Notes: generated by a model not told the origin, from the sequence alone. Counted from the first letter of the stretch, positions 43,692 to 53,088 are shown. The stretch is 64,000 bases of DNA from Carboxydocella thermautotrophica (GCA_003054495.1 CP028514.1:856501-920500); one strand, 5' to 3'. Numbers and translations are program-made.

Positions 43692-43703
43692 GGAGGAAAG
43701 GGC

Positions 43704-45008
43704 ATGCGCGCATATGATATTATCCGCAAAAAACGGGATGGCGGCGAATTGAGCCAGGCGGAAATAGAATTCATGGTTCAGGGCTATACCAGCAATGAAA
43801 TTCCCGATTACCAGATGGCCGCCTGGGCCATGGCTGTCTTCCTGCGGGGGATGAATGCCAGGGAAACAGCGGATTTGACCATGGCCATGGTCCGTTCCGG
43901 CGATCAGGTGGACCTAAGTGGCATTGCCGGGATCAAGGTAGATAAGCATTCCACCGGTGGCGTCGGGGATACCACCACCCTGGTGCTGGCTCCTCTGGTA
44001 GCAGCAGCCGGGGCACCGGTAGCCAAGATGAGCGGCCGCGGTCTGGGACATACCGGTGGTACTCTGGATAAGTTCGAGTCCATTCCCGGTTTCCGTGTAG
44101 AGCTGAAAAAAGAGGAGTTTATCCGCAATGTCAACACAGTTGGGGCGGCTGTTGTCGGGCAAACAGGCAATCTGGCCCCGGCTGACAAAAAGCTGTATGC
44201 CCTGCGGGATGTCACAGCAACTGTGGATTCTATTCCCTTGATTGCCAGCTCTATTATGAGTAAAAAAATTGCTGCTGGAGCAGATGCCATCGTACTGGAT
44301 GTTAAAACCGGCAGCGGGGCCTTTATGAAAACCCTGGAGGATTCTTTCGCCCTGGCCCGGGCCATGGTGGCCATCGGCCAGGAGGTAGGGCGAAAAACAG
44401 TAGCGGTAATTACCGATATGGACCAGCCTCTGGGTCGGGCGATTGGCAATGCCCTTGAGGTTAAAGAGGCTATTGAAACTTTAAGAGGCGGCGGTCCCTC
44501 CGATTTGAGGGAACTTTGCCTGACCCTGGGCAGTCACATGGTCACCCTGGCCGGCAAGGCTGCTAGCCCGGCAGAGGCCCGGGCCAGACTGGAGGAACTG
44601 CTGCAGAATGGGCAGGCTCTGGCCAAATTTAAAGAAATGGTAGCTGCCCAGGGTGGTGACCCCCGGGTTATCGACCAGCCAGAGCTCCTGCCTCAGGCTC
44701 AAAAGGTAATTCCTCTTCTGGCAGAACAGGATGGCTATGTGGCGCGAATCGAAGCCGAGGAGCTAGGGATTGCAGCCACCCTGCTGGGGGCTGGCCGGGA
44801 GACCAAGGAATCAAAAGTGGATCTGGCCGTTGGTTTAGTAGTTAACAAGAAAGTAGGAGAGGCGGTGGCGGCTGGCGAACCACTGGTTTGGCTCCATGTC
44901 AACGAGGAACGGCGGCTGGCGGAAGTAATGGCTAAAGTAAAAGCCGCTTTTACCATCAGCTATCAGCAGCCGGCACCGGCGACCTTGATCTATGGGGAAG
45001 TAGTTTAG
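43704..45008 (+). CDS. pdp: Pyrimidine-nucleoside phosphorylase
   Basis: A 434-residue dimeric enzyme that phosphorolyses uridine, deoxyuridine and thymidine. The thymidine phosphorylase signature is [20 protein letters not shown], with [20 protein letters not shown] and [20 protein letters not shown]. The C-terminal domain has [36 protein letters not shown]. It is the last gene of the salvage operon and ends at a terminator pair. Confidence 0.96.
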   Translation: MRAYDIIRKKRDGGELSQAEIEFMVQGYTSNEIPDYQMAAWAMAVFLRGMNARETADLTMAMVRSGDQVDLSGIAGIKVDKHSTGGVGDTTTLVLAPLVAAAGAPVAKMSGRGLGHTGGTLDKFESIPGFRVELKKEEFIRNVNTVGAAVVGQTGNLAPADKKLYALRDVTATVDSIPLIASSIMSKKIAAGADAIVLDVKTGSGAFMKTLEDSFALARAMVAIGQEVGRKTVAVITDMDQPLGRAIGNALEVKEAIETLRGGGPSDLRELCLTLGSHMVTLAGKAASPAEARARLEELLQNGQALAKFKEMVAAQGGDPRVIDQPELLPQAQKVIPLLAEQDGYVARIEAEELGIAATLLGAGRETKESKVDLAVGLVVNKKVGEAVAAGEPLVWLHVNEERRLAEVMAKVKAAFTISYQQPAPATLIYGEVV

Positions 45009-45045
45009 TTGAGGTTCGAGGTTGGAAGATTGAAGTTGGATTAGG

Positions 45046-45075
45046 GACCATGGTGTTAGCCATGGTCTTTTTTTT
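45046..45075 (+). terminator. Terminator of the deoB-pdp operon
   Basis: GACCATGG (45046-45053) pairs with CCATGGTC (45060-45067), then eight T. Confidence 0.92.
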
Positions 45076-45080
45076 GAATT

Positions 45081-45114
45081 ACCCCAGGCGGATTACCGGG
45101 GTGGTTTCTTTTTG
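45081..45114 (+). terminator. Second hairpin, possible backup terminator
   Basis: ACCCC (45081-45085) pairs with GGGGT (45098-45102), with inner GG/CC pairs, followed by GGTTTCTTTTT. Confidence 0.45.
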
Positions 45115-45236
45115 TCTGACCAGCGGTGTTACTGTTCGGTGTACTTAAATGACCATTCAGTCAGAAGATTTATCCTTTTGGAAAAAAAATATAGTGTAAA
45201 AAATTCAGATAAGTATAATTGTTCTTAGATATATAT

Positions 45237-45252
45237 GAATGAAGATTCATTC
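45237..45252 (+). promoter_or_regulatory. Perfect inverted repeat before the DUF6230 gene
   Basis: GAATGAA and TTCATTC, 7-base arms separated by GA, lie 40 bases before the DUF6230 start and about 18 bases after a TATAAT at 45214-45219. The form is typical of TetR-type operators. A weaker TGAC/GTCA repeat lies around 45160. No TetR gene is in the window. The rest of the 45009-45292 interval holds only the two hairpins listed. Confidence 0.5.
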
Positions 45253-45292
45253 CGAGGAAGCCGGGAGAAATAGCGTTAGGGAGGTTGAGAAG

Positions 45293-45988
45293 ATGTTAAG
45301 CGTACTGAATTTAAACAAAAAATTATTTTTCTGGTCCCTGGGACTGACACTGGGCAGTCTGTTTTCCGTACTGGTAACTCTGGCCAATACAGGTAATCTC
45401 TTTGCTGCCATGCCACTGGCAGGAGTGGGTGGGTTTGTAATTGAAGCTGATAAAATCACGGGTACCAATTTTGAACTGATTCCTTCAGTTGCCGATACCA
45501 ATTTGTCCAATAAGGAACAGGAAAGCTGGACAGCTTTTCCCCAGTCCCAGACTACCATGGATACTGTGAGTATCTGGGGCCTGCGCCTTTACAAGAATAT
45601 AGATTTGTCGCATCTGGGTTTTCCGGTGGCCAATTATGTCCAGGTGTTAGTGGAAGCCAATACAACTGAAAGTAAATATGTCAGCGGTACCCAGCTGTTG
45701 ATGAATGCCGATTATATTGAAGCGGAACAAATTGATTTCGGAGATCTGCAGATGGACGAGAATATGAGGACTGACTACCCCAACCTGGTGACCGGAGATG
45801 ACCAAAAAGCTGATATAGGTATGAAAGCCAGTTCTGTTACCCTGACCAGGGCTAAAATCAATGCCCACTATATGTCCACCAAAACCATGAGCATTCCCGG
45901 CATGAAGCTGACTTTGCATCTCTACGACAGCAATAACAGGGAAGTAGCGCCAGCCAATATCATGCATAGCAGCCCCTGGAATAACTGA
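45293..45988 (+). CDS. DUF6230 family membrane-anchored protein
   Basis: A 231-residue protein of unknown function. Residues 8-40 are an uncleaved or signal membrane helix (LFFWSLGLTLGSLFSVLVTL). The exported part contains PLAGVGGFVIEADKITGTNF, the family hallmark, and LTRAKINAHYMSTKTMSIPG near the C-terminus. This pattern fits DUF6230, best known in Actinobacteria, where I recall it lying beside a DUF6114 gene; the following gene here is exactly that partner. ATG at 45293 has GGAGG 8 bases upstream. A TetR-like operator precedes it. The bacterial host being a Firmicute makes this a candidate for transfer. Confidence 0.7.
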   Translation: MLSVLNLNKKLFFWSLGLTLGSLFSVLVTLANTGNLFAAMPLAGVGGFVIEADKITGTNFELIPSVADTNLSNKEQESWTAFPQSQTTMDTVSIWGLRLYKNIDLSHLGFPVANYVQVLVEANTTESKYVSGTQLLMNADYIEAEQIDFGDLQMDENMRTDYPNLVTGDDQKADIGMKASSVTLTRAKINAHYMSTKTMSIPGMKLTLHLYDSNNREVAPANIMHSSPWNN

Positions 45989-46034
45989 TTTAAGGAAGGC
46001 CCGGCTTCCTTATTTTTTTCCTGGAGGGATGAAA

Positions 46035-46847
46035 ATGAAAATTAAAATGCAGGCAATTATACTGGGCGGCTTGCTTGGGGCTTTTGCAGGCGGGGTGTGG
46101 TGGCAATTGGGCCTGGTTTCGGCCCTCATTGGTGCCATGGCTGGAATAGGAACAATGATGATTCTGGTCAGGTATTTTCCTCATAAACAGATTGCCTACG
46201 GTGTCGAAGGGGCCATTACCCTGGGGTTGATCGGAGGGGCTTTGATGCCCCAAAATTATATATATGCAGGGATAGCTCTTGGTATGACAGCTGGCAGCTG
46301 GCTATACAGCGGAATTTTTTCCTGCTGGCTTAACAGGATGCAATTGAAAGGCTGGTATATGGAGTTGCCTGGAAAAATGCTCTGGCGTCCCTTGCTGGCT
46401 GCAATAAGTGTAATGATAACGGAAATTGCTTTTAACCCCTGGCTGGCATGGCCTGTGGCTATTCTTGCTACTACCTCCTGGGGCTTTATCCTGGTGCAAA
46501 ATCGGAAACGTCCTGTTTTGGGGGCAGTATTAACTCTTTTAGGGAGCATTTTAGTTATCTGGTTTGGGATTGATATTGCTCCGGTCCTTTTTTTGCCAGG
46601 GAGCGGGCTTTACTGGGCCGGAATGGTTCTGGGGCTGGGATTGCTGGCCTTATCATTACTGGCTCTGTTTTTCCCCCGCTGGCATCTGGGTTTAGGGGTT
46701 ACCATCCTGATTCTGTCAATTCTCTCGTATGTTGGAGCTGCCGGTGGATTAGTGCTGGGAGGGTTGCTGTCTCTTCTGGGCGGATGTTTGATCCTGGCCT
46801 GGGCCGGTCAAAAAATTGAAAAAAATAATGTTAATTTAGCTCAATGA
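46035..46847 (+). CDS. DUF6114-type multipass membrane protein
   Basis: A 270-residue integral membrane protein with about eight hydrophobic helices. The C-terminal part (ALFFPRWHLGLGVTILILSI then LSYVGAAGGLVLGGLLSLLGG) is the DUF6114 signature of repeated hydrophobic glycine-rich helices ending in a tryptophan. The N-terminal half lacks close similarity to that domain, so the protein may be a fusion. The start at 46035 fits GGAGGG better than 46029. It follows the DUF6230 gene with 40 bases between them. Function unknown. Confidence 0.65.
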   Translation: MKIKMQAIILGGLLGAFAGGVWWQLGLVSALIGAMAGIGTMMILVRYFPHKQIAYGVEGAITLGLIGGALMPQNYIYAGIALGMTAGSWLYSGIFSCWLNRMQLKGWYMELPGKMLWRPLLAAISVMITEIAFNPWLAWPVAILATTSWGFILVQNRKRPVLGAVLTLLGSILVIWFGIDIAPVLFLPGSGLYWAGMVLGLGLLALSLLALFFPRWHLGLGVTILILSILSYVGAAGGLVLGGLLSLLGGCLILAWAGQKIEKNNVNLAQ

Positions 46848-46885
46848 CGGCAGGAATTTTCCTTTTCCTGCCGAATATATTTTTA
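46848..46885 (+). terminator. Terminator after the DUF6230-DUF6114 pair
   Basis: CGGCAGGAA (46848-46856) pairs with TTCCTGCCG (46865-46873), followed by AATATATTTTT. Confidence 0.8.
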
Positions 46886-46906
46886 TCCAACAGTGGAGGC
46901 GAGAAG

Positions 46907-47236
46907 ATGGAGGTTCGTTGGAAAGCGTGGCTGGTATATGATGATAAGGCAGTGGGTGGGAGCGGATTGTGTGCACTGCTTAAAGCTATACAGCAGTATG
47001 GTTCTCTGAACCAGGCTGCACAGAAATTGGGTATATCATACCGCCAGGCCTGGGGCCGGCTGCGCAAAGCTGAAGCTGTTTTACAGCGGGAACTGGTTTA
47101 CAAGCAAACTGGAGGAGAAAATGGAGGGGGAATGAGTCTGACTGGAGATGGGGAGCGACTTTTACTGTTTTTTGAACAAATGACAGCAGAGATAAATGCG
47201 GTTGTCAGTTACTGGCAACAAAGAAAGCCATTTTAA
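46907..47236 (+). CDS. ModE-like winged-helix regulator, DNA-binding domain only
   Basis: A 109-residue regulator with a ModE/LysR-type helix-turn-helix: LLKAIQQYGSLNQAAQKLGI then SYRQAWGRLRKAEAVL, followed by VYKQTGGENGGGMSLTGDGE. The C-terminal molybdate-binding (MOP/TOBE) domains of ModE are absent. The ATG at 46907 follows GGAGGCGAGAAG. It sits directly upstream of tupABC and probably controls it, possibly through sensing of tungstate by another protein or not at all. Confidence 0.8.
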   Translation: MEVRWKAWLVYDDKAVGGSGLCALLKAIQQYGSLNQAAQKLGISYRQAWGRLRKAEAVLQRELVYKQTGGENGGGMSLTGDGERLLLFFEQMTAEINAVVSYWQQRKPF

Positions 47237-47248
47237 TTTTTTTATCTG

Positions 47249-47272
47249 CGTTATGTACATTTTAACAGAACG
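47249..47272 (+). promoter_or_regulatory. Candidate operator upstream of tupA
   Basis: CGTTATGTACATTTTAACAG continued by AACG holds a GTTA...TAAC dyad with a central ATGTACAT palindrome, 18 bases before the tupA start. It could be the target of the ModE-like protein just upstream. This is inference. Confidence 0.35.
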
Positions 47273-47289
47273 AGGGAGGAAGTTGTTTT

Positions 47290-48144
47290 ATGAAAAGAAC
47301 TGCTATCTTATTTACAGTTATCATGCTTTTTATCGCCAGTTTAACTGGTTGCGGTTCCCAGCAGGAAAAGGCTAAAAATACAATAGCAGAAAAAAGTAAC
47401 AAAGATGTGATCCTGGCTACTACCACCAGCACCCAGGATTCAGGTTTGCTGGATGTGTTGATACCTGCTTTTGAAAAAGAAACTGGATATAATGTCAAAA
47501 CAATTGCGGTAGGAACTGGTCAGGCTCTGGCTATGGGAGAAAGAGGAGAAGCTGATGTCCTGTTGACTCACGCACCGGCATCTGAACAAAAGCTGGTGGA
47601 TAAAGGGATTGTGACTGACTACTCTCTGGTAATGCACAATGACTTTATCCTGGTTGGCCCAGCAGAGGACCCAGCCAGAGTTAAAGGAAAAGAAATAAAA
47701 GAGGCACTCAAAGCTATCTCTCAGCAGCAGGCTCTATTCTTATCCCGGGGGGATAATTCCGGTACCCACAAGTTTGAACAAAAAATATGGGAAAAGGTAG
47801 GAATAAAACCTGCCGGCAAATGGTATCAGTCTACTGGCAGCGGGATGGGACAAACCCTGAGTGTGGCTGCAGAAAAACGGGGTTATACAATTACAGACCG
47901 GGGCACTTACCTGGCCTTAAAAGACAAGTTGAATTTGGAGATTTTGGTCCAGGGCAGTAATGAGTTAAAGAATATCTACCATGTCATGGCAGTAAATCCT
48001 GACAAATATCCCAAAGTTAATGCTAAAGGAGCTCGAGCTTTTATCGCCTTTTTACTTAAACCGGACACCCAGAAGTTGATCGGCCAGTTTGGGGTGGATA
48101 AATATGGCCAGCCCCTGTTTTATCCTGATGCTATAAAACAGTAA
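47290..48144 (+). CDS. tupA: Tungstate ABC transporter substrate-binding lipoprotein
   Basis: A 284-residue extracellular binding protein. Lipobox SLTGC places the lipidated cysteine at residue 21. The tungstate-family motif TTTSTQDSGLLDVLIPAFEK is followed by VGTGQALAMGERGEADVLLT, SRGDNSGTHKFEQKIW and TGSGMGQTLSVAAEKRGYT, all typical of TupA rather than ModA. It supplies tungsten for enzymes such as aldehyde:ferredoxin oxidoreductase or formate dehydrogenase, which are not in this window. Confidence 0.94.
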   Translation: MKRTAILFTVIMLFIASLTGCGSQQEKAKNTIAEKSNKDVILATTTSTQDSGLLDVLIPAFEKETGYNVKTIAVGTGQALAMGERGEADVLLTHAPASEQKLVDKGIVTDYSLVMHNDFILVGPAEDPARVKGKEIKEALKAISQQQALFLSRGDNSGTHKFEQKIWEKVGIKPAGKWYQSTGSGMGQTLSVAAEKRGYTITDRGTYLALKDKLNLEILVQGSNELKNIYHVMAVNPDKYPKVNAKGARAFIAFLLKPDTQKLIGQFGVDKYGQPLFYPDAIKQ

Positions 48145-48161
48145 CAAAGTAGGTGCAAGGG

Positions 48162-48854
48162 ATGGAATTGATCTGGGAAGGGATGGTTCAGGCGCTGAAA
48201 TTATTGTTCCAGGGGGACCGGGAAACCTGGGCCATTATTGCCCTTTCTTTGCGGGTTTCAGGTACAGCTACTATCTTAAGTCTTGTCATAGGGATTCCCC
48301 TGGGTGTGTACCTGGCTTTAGGGGATTTTCGGGGGCGGCGCTTGCTGGTGACTCTGGTTAACAGCGGTATGGGTATGCCGCCGGTGGTAGCTGGTCTGCT
48401 GGTGACCATTTTGCTCTGGCGTAATGGGCCCCTGGGTTTCTTTCATCTTCTCTATACCCCTGCCGCCATGATTATCGCTCAGACTTTGATTGCTGCTCCT
48501 ATCATTGTGGGGTTGACTATGGCCGCCATTCAACAGATTAACCCCAAATTGGTCTGGCAGCTGCAATCTTTAGGGGCGAGTCCTTTACATATTATCGGGA
48601 TCCTGTTAAAGGAGGCCCGTTATTCCCTGCTGGCAGCAGTGATGGCAGGATTTGGGGCAGTGGTTTCGGAAGTAGGTGCTTCCATGATGGTAGGGGGCAA
48701 TATCCAGGGGGAAACCCGGGTTTTAACCACAGCAACAGTAATGGAAGTAAGTAAAGGCAATTTTGGCCTGGCCATGGCTTTGAGTTTTGTTCTGCTATTT
48801 TTAAGTTATGGAGTAACCTATCTGCTCACCCTGTTGCAGCAAAGGAGAGGTTGA
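48162..48854 (+). CDS. tupB: Tungstate ABC transporter permease
   Basis: A 230-residue membrane permease with about five helices. The EAA-type cytoplasmic loop is QSLGASPLHIIGILLKEARY and ISLRVSGTATILSLVIGIPL opens the membrane domain. SEVGASMMVGGNIQGETRVL is characteristic of TupB/WtpB-like permeases. The ATG at 48162 was preferred to an upstream GTG at 48153. It lies between tupA and tupC with short gaps. Confidence 0.94.
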   Translation: MELIWEGMVQALKLLFQGDRETWAIIALSLRVSGTATILSLVIGIPLGVYLALGDFRGRRLLVTLVNSGMGMPPVVAGLLVTILLWRNGPLGFFHLLYTPAAMIIAQTLIAAPIIVGLTMAAIQQINPKLVWQLQSLGASPLHIIGILLKEARYSLLAAVMAGFGAVVSEVGASMMVGGNIQGETRVLTTATVMEVSKGNFGLAMALSFVLLFLSYGVTYLLTLLQQRRG

Positions 48855-48855
48855 A

Positions 48856-49917
48856 ATGGGCTGGCCGCTGTTACTGGAAAATCTACAGGTAAAGCGCGGG
48901 GGTAAGCTGGTACTTGCCGTGCCGCGCTTAGAGCTTGGAGCCGGGGAAATCATGGCGGTGCTGGGTCCCAATGGGGCAGGCAAAAGTACATTGCTGCTGA
49001 CAGTGGCCGGGATCCTCTGTCCCAGCCAGGGCAGCATTCGCGCCGGGGAAATGGTCTGGGGCCCGGGCCGGGACCCTTATCAATGGCGCCAGGCGGTAAC
49101 CCTGGTTTTTCAGGAGGCATTGCTGGTCAGTGGAACCGTACTGGATAATGTCACCCTGGGGCTGAAATTTCGTGGCCTATCTGCCCGGGAGCGGGAACAG
49201 CTGGCCGGGCCCTGGCTGGAACGGCTGGGCTTGACGGAGCTGGCCCGGCGCCGAGTTCAAGATTTAAGTGGAGGGGAAGCTCAGCGGGTAGCCCTGGCCC
49301 GTGCCCTGGTTCTTAAGCCCCAGGTGCTCTTGCTGGATGAACCTTTTGCCGCTGTGGATGCACCTACCCGTAGCCGTCTCCTGCGGGAATTGCGTCTGTT
49401 ATTGAAAGAAACGGGCATCACCACCCTGTTCATTACCCATGACTTTCGGGAATTGCCGTTACTGGCTGACCGGGGGCTGGTACTGTTGCAGGGGCAAATG
49501 GCTCAGGTGGGAACGGTGCGGGAACTGGCCGAACGGCCGGCTAGTGAGGCGATAGCTCGTTTTTTTGGGGTGGAAAATCTCTGGCCTACCGGAGGAAGTC
49601 TGCCGGGTTTAAAGGAACTGCCGCCCGGTCTGGGGGCTATTCCGGCCCGGTGCGTGCGAATCCTCGGCGCCAAACCGGCTGTAGCCGGTGAGAGCTGGCT
49701 TTGGCCTGGGAAGGTAAAATATGTGGAAGAACACTGGGATGGGGTTTACTATTGTCTCCTTTGTGAAGGACTGGAAGTTTGGGGCTGGGCAGATAACCAG
49801 CTGCGGCTGCAATTAGGGGAACAGGCCTGGGCAGTAATCAATAAAAAACAGTTACATTATATTGAAACCCGGAATAGCCTAAATTTTTTGTCAGATCAAG
49901 AAGGACTTCCGGGTTAG
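48856..49917 (+). CDS. tupC: Tungstate ABC transporter ATP-binding protein
   Basis: A 353-residue ATPase. Walker A GPNGAGKST, Q-loop VFQEALLVSG, ABC signature LSGGEAQRVALARAL and Walker B VLLLDEPFAAVD are intact. Residues about 235-353 form a C-terminal extension with a TOBE-like region, which in related proteins can bind the oxyanion for trans-inhibition. Last gene of tup; no terminator is evident before the glycine riboswitch. Confidence 0.93.
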   Translation: MGWPLLLENLQVKRGGKLVLAVPRLELGAGEIMAVLGPNGAGKSTLLLTVAGILCPSQGSIRAGEMVWGPGRDPYQWRQAVTLVFQEALLVSGTVLDNVTLGLKFRGLSAREREQLAGPWLERLGLTELARRRVQDLSGGEAQRVALARALVLKPQVLLLDEPFAAVDAPTRSRLLRELRLLLKETGITTLFITHDFRELPLLADRGLVLLQGQMAQVGTVRELAERPASEAIARFFGVENLWPTGGSLPGLKELPPGLGAIPARCVRILGAKPAVAGESWLWPGKVKYVEEHWDGVYYCLLCEGLEVWGWADNQLRLQLGEQAWAVINKKQLHYIETRNSLNFLSDQEGLPG

Positions 49918-49971
49918 TTGGCGAATATATTATAAATGGAGACCTGCCTTGAAACTGAATATACGGGGGAG

Positions 49972-50168
49972 GAAGAGGTCGGGAGAGACCCTTAAAGGGC
50001 GCCGAAGGAGCAAGATGGGCGGTTGGCGGCCGCAGATCAAAACTCTCAGGCAAAAGAACTGACTTCAGACCCCACTCTGGAGAGCTTTCGGGTAGACTGC
50101 CAGGCTGCCCGAAACACCCAAGGGGAAGCCCGTAACTATTGCGGGTAATCTCTCAGGTAACCAGGACA
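49972..50168 (+). promoter_or_regulatory. Tandem glycine riboswitch of the gcv operon
   Basis: Two glycine aptamers in a row. The first (about 49972-50063) holds GGGAGAGACC, GCGCCGAAGGAGCAAG and AACTCTCAGGCAAAAGAACTG. The second (about 50075-50168) holds TCTGGAGAGCTTTCGGG and CTCTCAGGTAACCAGGACAGAG. They show the family-defining GGAGAG...CTCTCAGG pairing with the CCGAAGGAGC-like core. A terminator follows, so glycine binding presumably relieves termination and induces gcvTHP. Confidence 0.93.
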
Positions 50169-50206
50169 GAGAAAAGCCAAAAAGGCTTGTCTCTGTCCTT
50201 TTTATT
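50163..50206 (+). terminator. Riboswitch-controlled terminator
   Basis: GGACAGAG (50164-50171) pairs with CTCTGTCC (50191-50198), with an inner AAGCC/GGCTT stem, followed by TTTTTATTT. The 5' strand overlaps the last P1 strand of aptamer 2, which is the expected switching overlap. Confidence 0.88.
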
Positions 50207-50247
50207 TGTCCCCATTGGCACATACTAATGTTAAGGAGGTGTTCCTG

Positions 50248-51345
50248 TTGGCAGAATTGAAACGCACTCCCCTTTATGAGTTGCATATAGCCGCCGGAGC
50301 GAAGATGGTGGATTTTGGGGGCTGGGAAATGCCGGTTCAGTACAGTGGCTTTATCGATGAACACCAGACCGTCCGCCAGGCAGCAGGTCTCTTTGATGTC
50401 TCCCACATGGGGGAAATTACCGTTAAAGGCCCCGGGGCCCTGGCCTTTCTGGAAAAGTTGCTGCCCAACCAGGTGGCCAGGTTAGCAAAAGGGCAAATCC
50501 TCTATTCTCCCATGTGCTATGAACACGGTGGCACGGTGGATGACCTGCTGGTATACAAGGAGGATGAGGAGGAATATCTCCTTGTAGTCAATGCCGGCAA
50601 TACTGATAAGGATTATGAATGGATCAAGCAGCTGGCCCCGGCAGGAGTGGAGGTGGAAAACATTTCCCATACTGTGGCCCAGCTGGCCATTCAGGGACCT
50701 CAGGCTACTGCGATCCTTAAGCCCCTTACTCCCGTTCAGTTAGATGCTATTCGCTACTACTGGTTCACCCGAGGTGAGGTTGCGGGCATACCCTGTATTA
50801 TCTCCCGCACCGGCTACACCGGGGAGGATGGCTGGGAACTTTATTGTTCACCGGACCAGGCCAGGCAGCTCTGGCAAACCCTGCTTACGGCTGGACAGGA
50901 TAAGGGTATTAAGCCTATCGGTTTGGGGGCCCGGGATACCCTGCGCTTTGAGGCTGCTATGCCTCTATATGGCCATGAACTGAGCGAAGATATTACACCC
51001 CTGGAAGCTGGCCTGAAGAGATTCATCGCCCTTGATAAACCGGAAGATTTCATCGGCAAGACTGCTCTTACGGCCCAGGCTGAAGCAGGACTGAAGCGCA
51101 AGCTGGTAGGTCTGGAAATGGTAGAGCGGGGCATTGCCCGGCAGGGTTACCTGGTAGTCAACCAGGGACAGGAAATCGGGGTAGTAACCTCTGGAACCAT
51201 GGCACCTACCCTGGGCAAGAATCTGGCCATGGCTCTGGTGGCTATAGAAGTAGCTCAGCCTGGCCAGGAAGTGGCTGTATTAATTCGTAACAAGGAAGTA
51301 AAGGCAAAAATAACTAATTTGCCTTTTTATAAAAGAGGGAGGTAA
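50248..51345 (+). CDS. gcvT: Glycine cleavage T protein (aminomethyltransferase)
   Basis: A 365-residue enzyme that takes the methylamine from lipoylated GcvH, releases ammonia and makes 5,10-methylene-THF. Motifs: KMVDFGGWEMPVQYSGFIDE, GLFDVSHMGEI, ISRTGYTGEDGWELYC and ARDTLRFEAAMPLYGHEL, the last with the folate-site residues. I chose a TTG start at 50248, 8 bases after GGAGG, since it gives the normal N-terminus AELKRTPLYELHIAAG. It starts the riboswitch-controlled operon. Confidence 0.96.
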   Translation: MAELKRTPLYELHIAAGAKMVDFGGWEMPVQYSGFIDEHQTVRQAAGLFDVSHMGEITVKGPGALAFLEKLLPNQVARLAKGQILYSPMCYEHGGTVDDLLVYKEDEEEYLLVVNAGNTDKDYEWIKQLAPAGVEVENISHTVAQLAIQGPQATAILKPLTPVQLDAIRYYWFTRGEVAGIPCIISRTGYTGEDGWELYCSPDQARQLWQTLLTAGQDKGIKPIGLGARDTLRFEAAMPLYGHELSEDITPLEAGLKRFIALDKPEDFIGKTALTAQAEAGLKRKLVGLEMVERGIARQGYLVVNQGQEIGVVTSGTMAPTLGKNLAMALVAIEVAQPGQEVAVLIRNKEVKAKITNLPFYKRGR

Positions 51346-51351
51346 TTGAGT

Positions 51352-51729
51352 ATGAGTAAGGTACTGGCAGACTTAAAGTATACCAAAGAACATGAATGGG
51401 TAAAAATCGAAGGCAATATTGCTACTATCGGCATTACAGATCACGCTCAGGAAGCCCTTGGCGACGTAGTTTTTGTAGATTTGCCGCCGGTAGGTACAGA
51501 AATCAGTGCTGGAGAAAGCTTCGGTACTGTGGAATCAGTAAAAGCCGTTTCAGATATTTATGCTCCTGTAACAGGCAAAGTGATAGAAGTAAACCAGGAG
51601 CTTATCGACGCCCCTGAAAAAATCAATGAAGATGCCTATGCTGCCTGGATGGTCAAGGTGGAAATCAGCGAAGAACCGGCGGAATTGCTGACTGCTGACG
51701 AATACGAAGAATTGCTGGCCAACGAATAA
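51352..51729 (+). CDS. gcvH: Glycine cleavage H protein
   Basis: A 125-residue lipoyl carrier shuttling the aminomethyl group. The lipoylated lysine is K64 in [10 protein letters not shown]. Other hallmarks are [10 protein letters not shown] at residues 10-19, [19 protein letters not shown] and [11 protein letters not shown]. The start at 51352 is 9 bases after GGGAGG; a TTG at 51346 is too close. Downstream genes in the operon are likely to install its lipoyl group. Confidence 0.97.
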   Translation: MSKVLADLKYTKEHEWVKIEGNIATIGITDHAQEALGDVVFVDLPPVGTEISAGESFGTVESVKAVSDIYAPVTGKVIEVNQELIDAPEKINEDAYAAWMVKVEISEEPAELLTADEYEELLANE

Positions 51730-51749
51730 GAGCGAGGGGGCATAACCGC

Positions 51750-53087
51750 ATGTATATACCGCATACCGAGGCTGAGCGGCGGGAAATGCTGGCCGCTATG
51801 GGAGTGAACAGTATTGAGGACTTGTTTGCTGACATTCCGGCGGAAGTGAAAATGCAGCGGCCATTACAGATTCCCGGGTTTAAGAACGAGATGGAAGTAG
51901 CTGCCCATTTGCGGGAACTGGCTGCCAAAAACGCCAGCCTGCAGGAATATGTATCCTTCCTGGGGGCAGGGGTTTATGACCATCATATTCCCAGTGCCGT
52001 AGATCATATTCTCCTGCGTTCCGAGTTTTACACAGCCTATACTCCCTATCAGCCGGAAATAAGCCAGGGGACGCTGACTGCGATTTTTGAATTCCAGACC
52101 CTGATCTGCCAGTTGACTGGCATGGATGTGGCCAATGCTTCTATGTATGATGGGGCTACAGCCACGGCGGAAGCGGCCCTGATGGGCTGTGCAGCCACCC
52201 GCCGGCCGCGGATTCTGATTTCCACTGCCGTTCATCCTGAATACCGGGCCGTGGTGAAGACCTATGCCCGGGGCCAGGGGCTGGAAGTGGTGGAAATCCC
52301 CTATGAAGACGGAGTAACCTCTGAAGCTGCGTTACAGGAACAACTGGATACATTGGCTGGGGTGGTGATTATCCAGCAACCTAACTTCTTTGGCTGTCTG
52401 GAGCAGGGCGAGAGGATTGGTGAGATGGCCAAACAGGCTGGGGCCAAATTTGTGGTTATCGCTGACCCCATTTCCCTGGGACTTTTGACTCCTCCTGGTG
52501 AATATGGTGCGGATATCGTGGTTGGTGATGGCCAGCCCTGGGGCAATCCTCCCAGTTTTGGCGGACCTTCTTTTGGCTTTATGGCTGTGAAAGAGGAGAT
52601 GGTAAGACGGATGCCGGGCCGAATTGTCGGACAGACCGTTGACAATCGGGGCCAGCGGGCTTTTGTTCTCACCCTGCAGGCCCGGGAACAACATATTCGC
52701 CGGGAAAAAGCTACCTCCAACATTTGTTCCAACCAGGCTCTCTGTGCGCTGGCTGCCACTATTCACCTGAGTTTGCTGGGCAAGCAGGGGGTTAGGAAAG
52801 TTGCCGAATTGAATGTGCAAAAGGCCCACTATCTCTTTGAGGAAATGAAAAAACTTCCCGGCTTTGCACCAGCCTTTACAGCACCCTTTTTCCGGGAATT
52901 TGCTATCAAGACTCCTCAATCGCCCCGGCGGATCAATGAAAAGTTGCTGGCCCACAAATTTATTGGCGGTTTGGATCTGGAGCGGGTTTATCCAGAACTG
53001 ACCAGTACCCAGCTGTGGACAGCCACTGAAAAACGAACCAGGCAGGAAATAGAACGTCTGATCGCAGTGCTGGGGGAGGTGAAGTAA
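51750..53087 (+). CDS. gcvPA: Glycine dehydrogenase (decarboxylating) subunit 1
   Basis: A 445-residue N-terminal half of the split P protein. It begins [20 protein letters not shown], with [20 protein letters not shown] and [20 protein letters not shown], which are family signatures, and [20 protein letters not shown] near residue 290. With GcvPB it decarboxylates glycine and loads the methylamine on GcvH. 20 bases after gcvH. Confidence 0.97.
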   Translation: MYIPHTEAERREMLAAMGVNSIEDLFADIPAEVKMQRPLQIPGFKNEMEVAAHLRELAAKNASLQEYVSFLGAGVYDHHIPSAVDHILLRSEFYTAYTPYQPEISQGTLTAIFEFQTLICQLTGMDVANASMYDGATATAEAALMGCAATRRPRILISTAVHPEYRAVVKTYARGQGLEVVEIPYEDGVTSEAALQEQLDTLAGVVIIQQPNFFGCLEQGERIGEMAKQAGAKFVVIADPISLGLLTPPGEYGADIVVGDGQPWGNPPSFGGPSFGFMAVKEEMVRRMPGRIVGQTVDNRGQRAFVLTLQAREQHIRREKATSNICSNQALCALAATIHLSLLGKQGVRKVAELNVQKAHYLFEEMKKLPGFAPAFTAPFFREFAIKTPQSPRRINEKLLAHKFIGGLDLERVYPELTSTQLWTATEKRTRQEIERLIAVLGEVK

Positions 53088-53088
53088 G

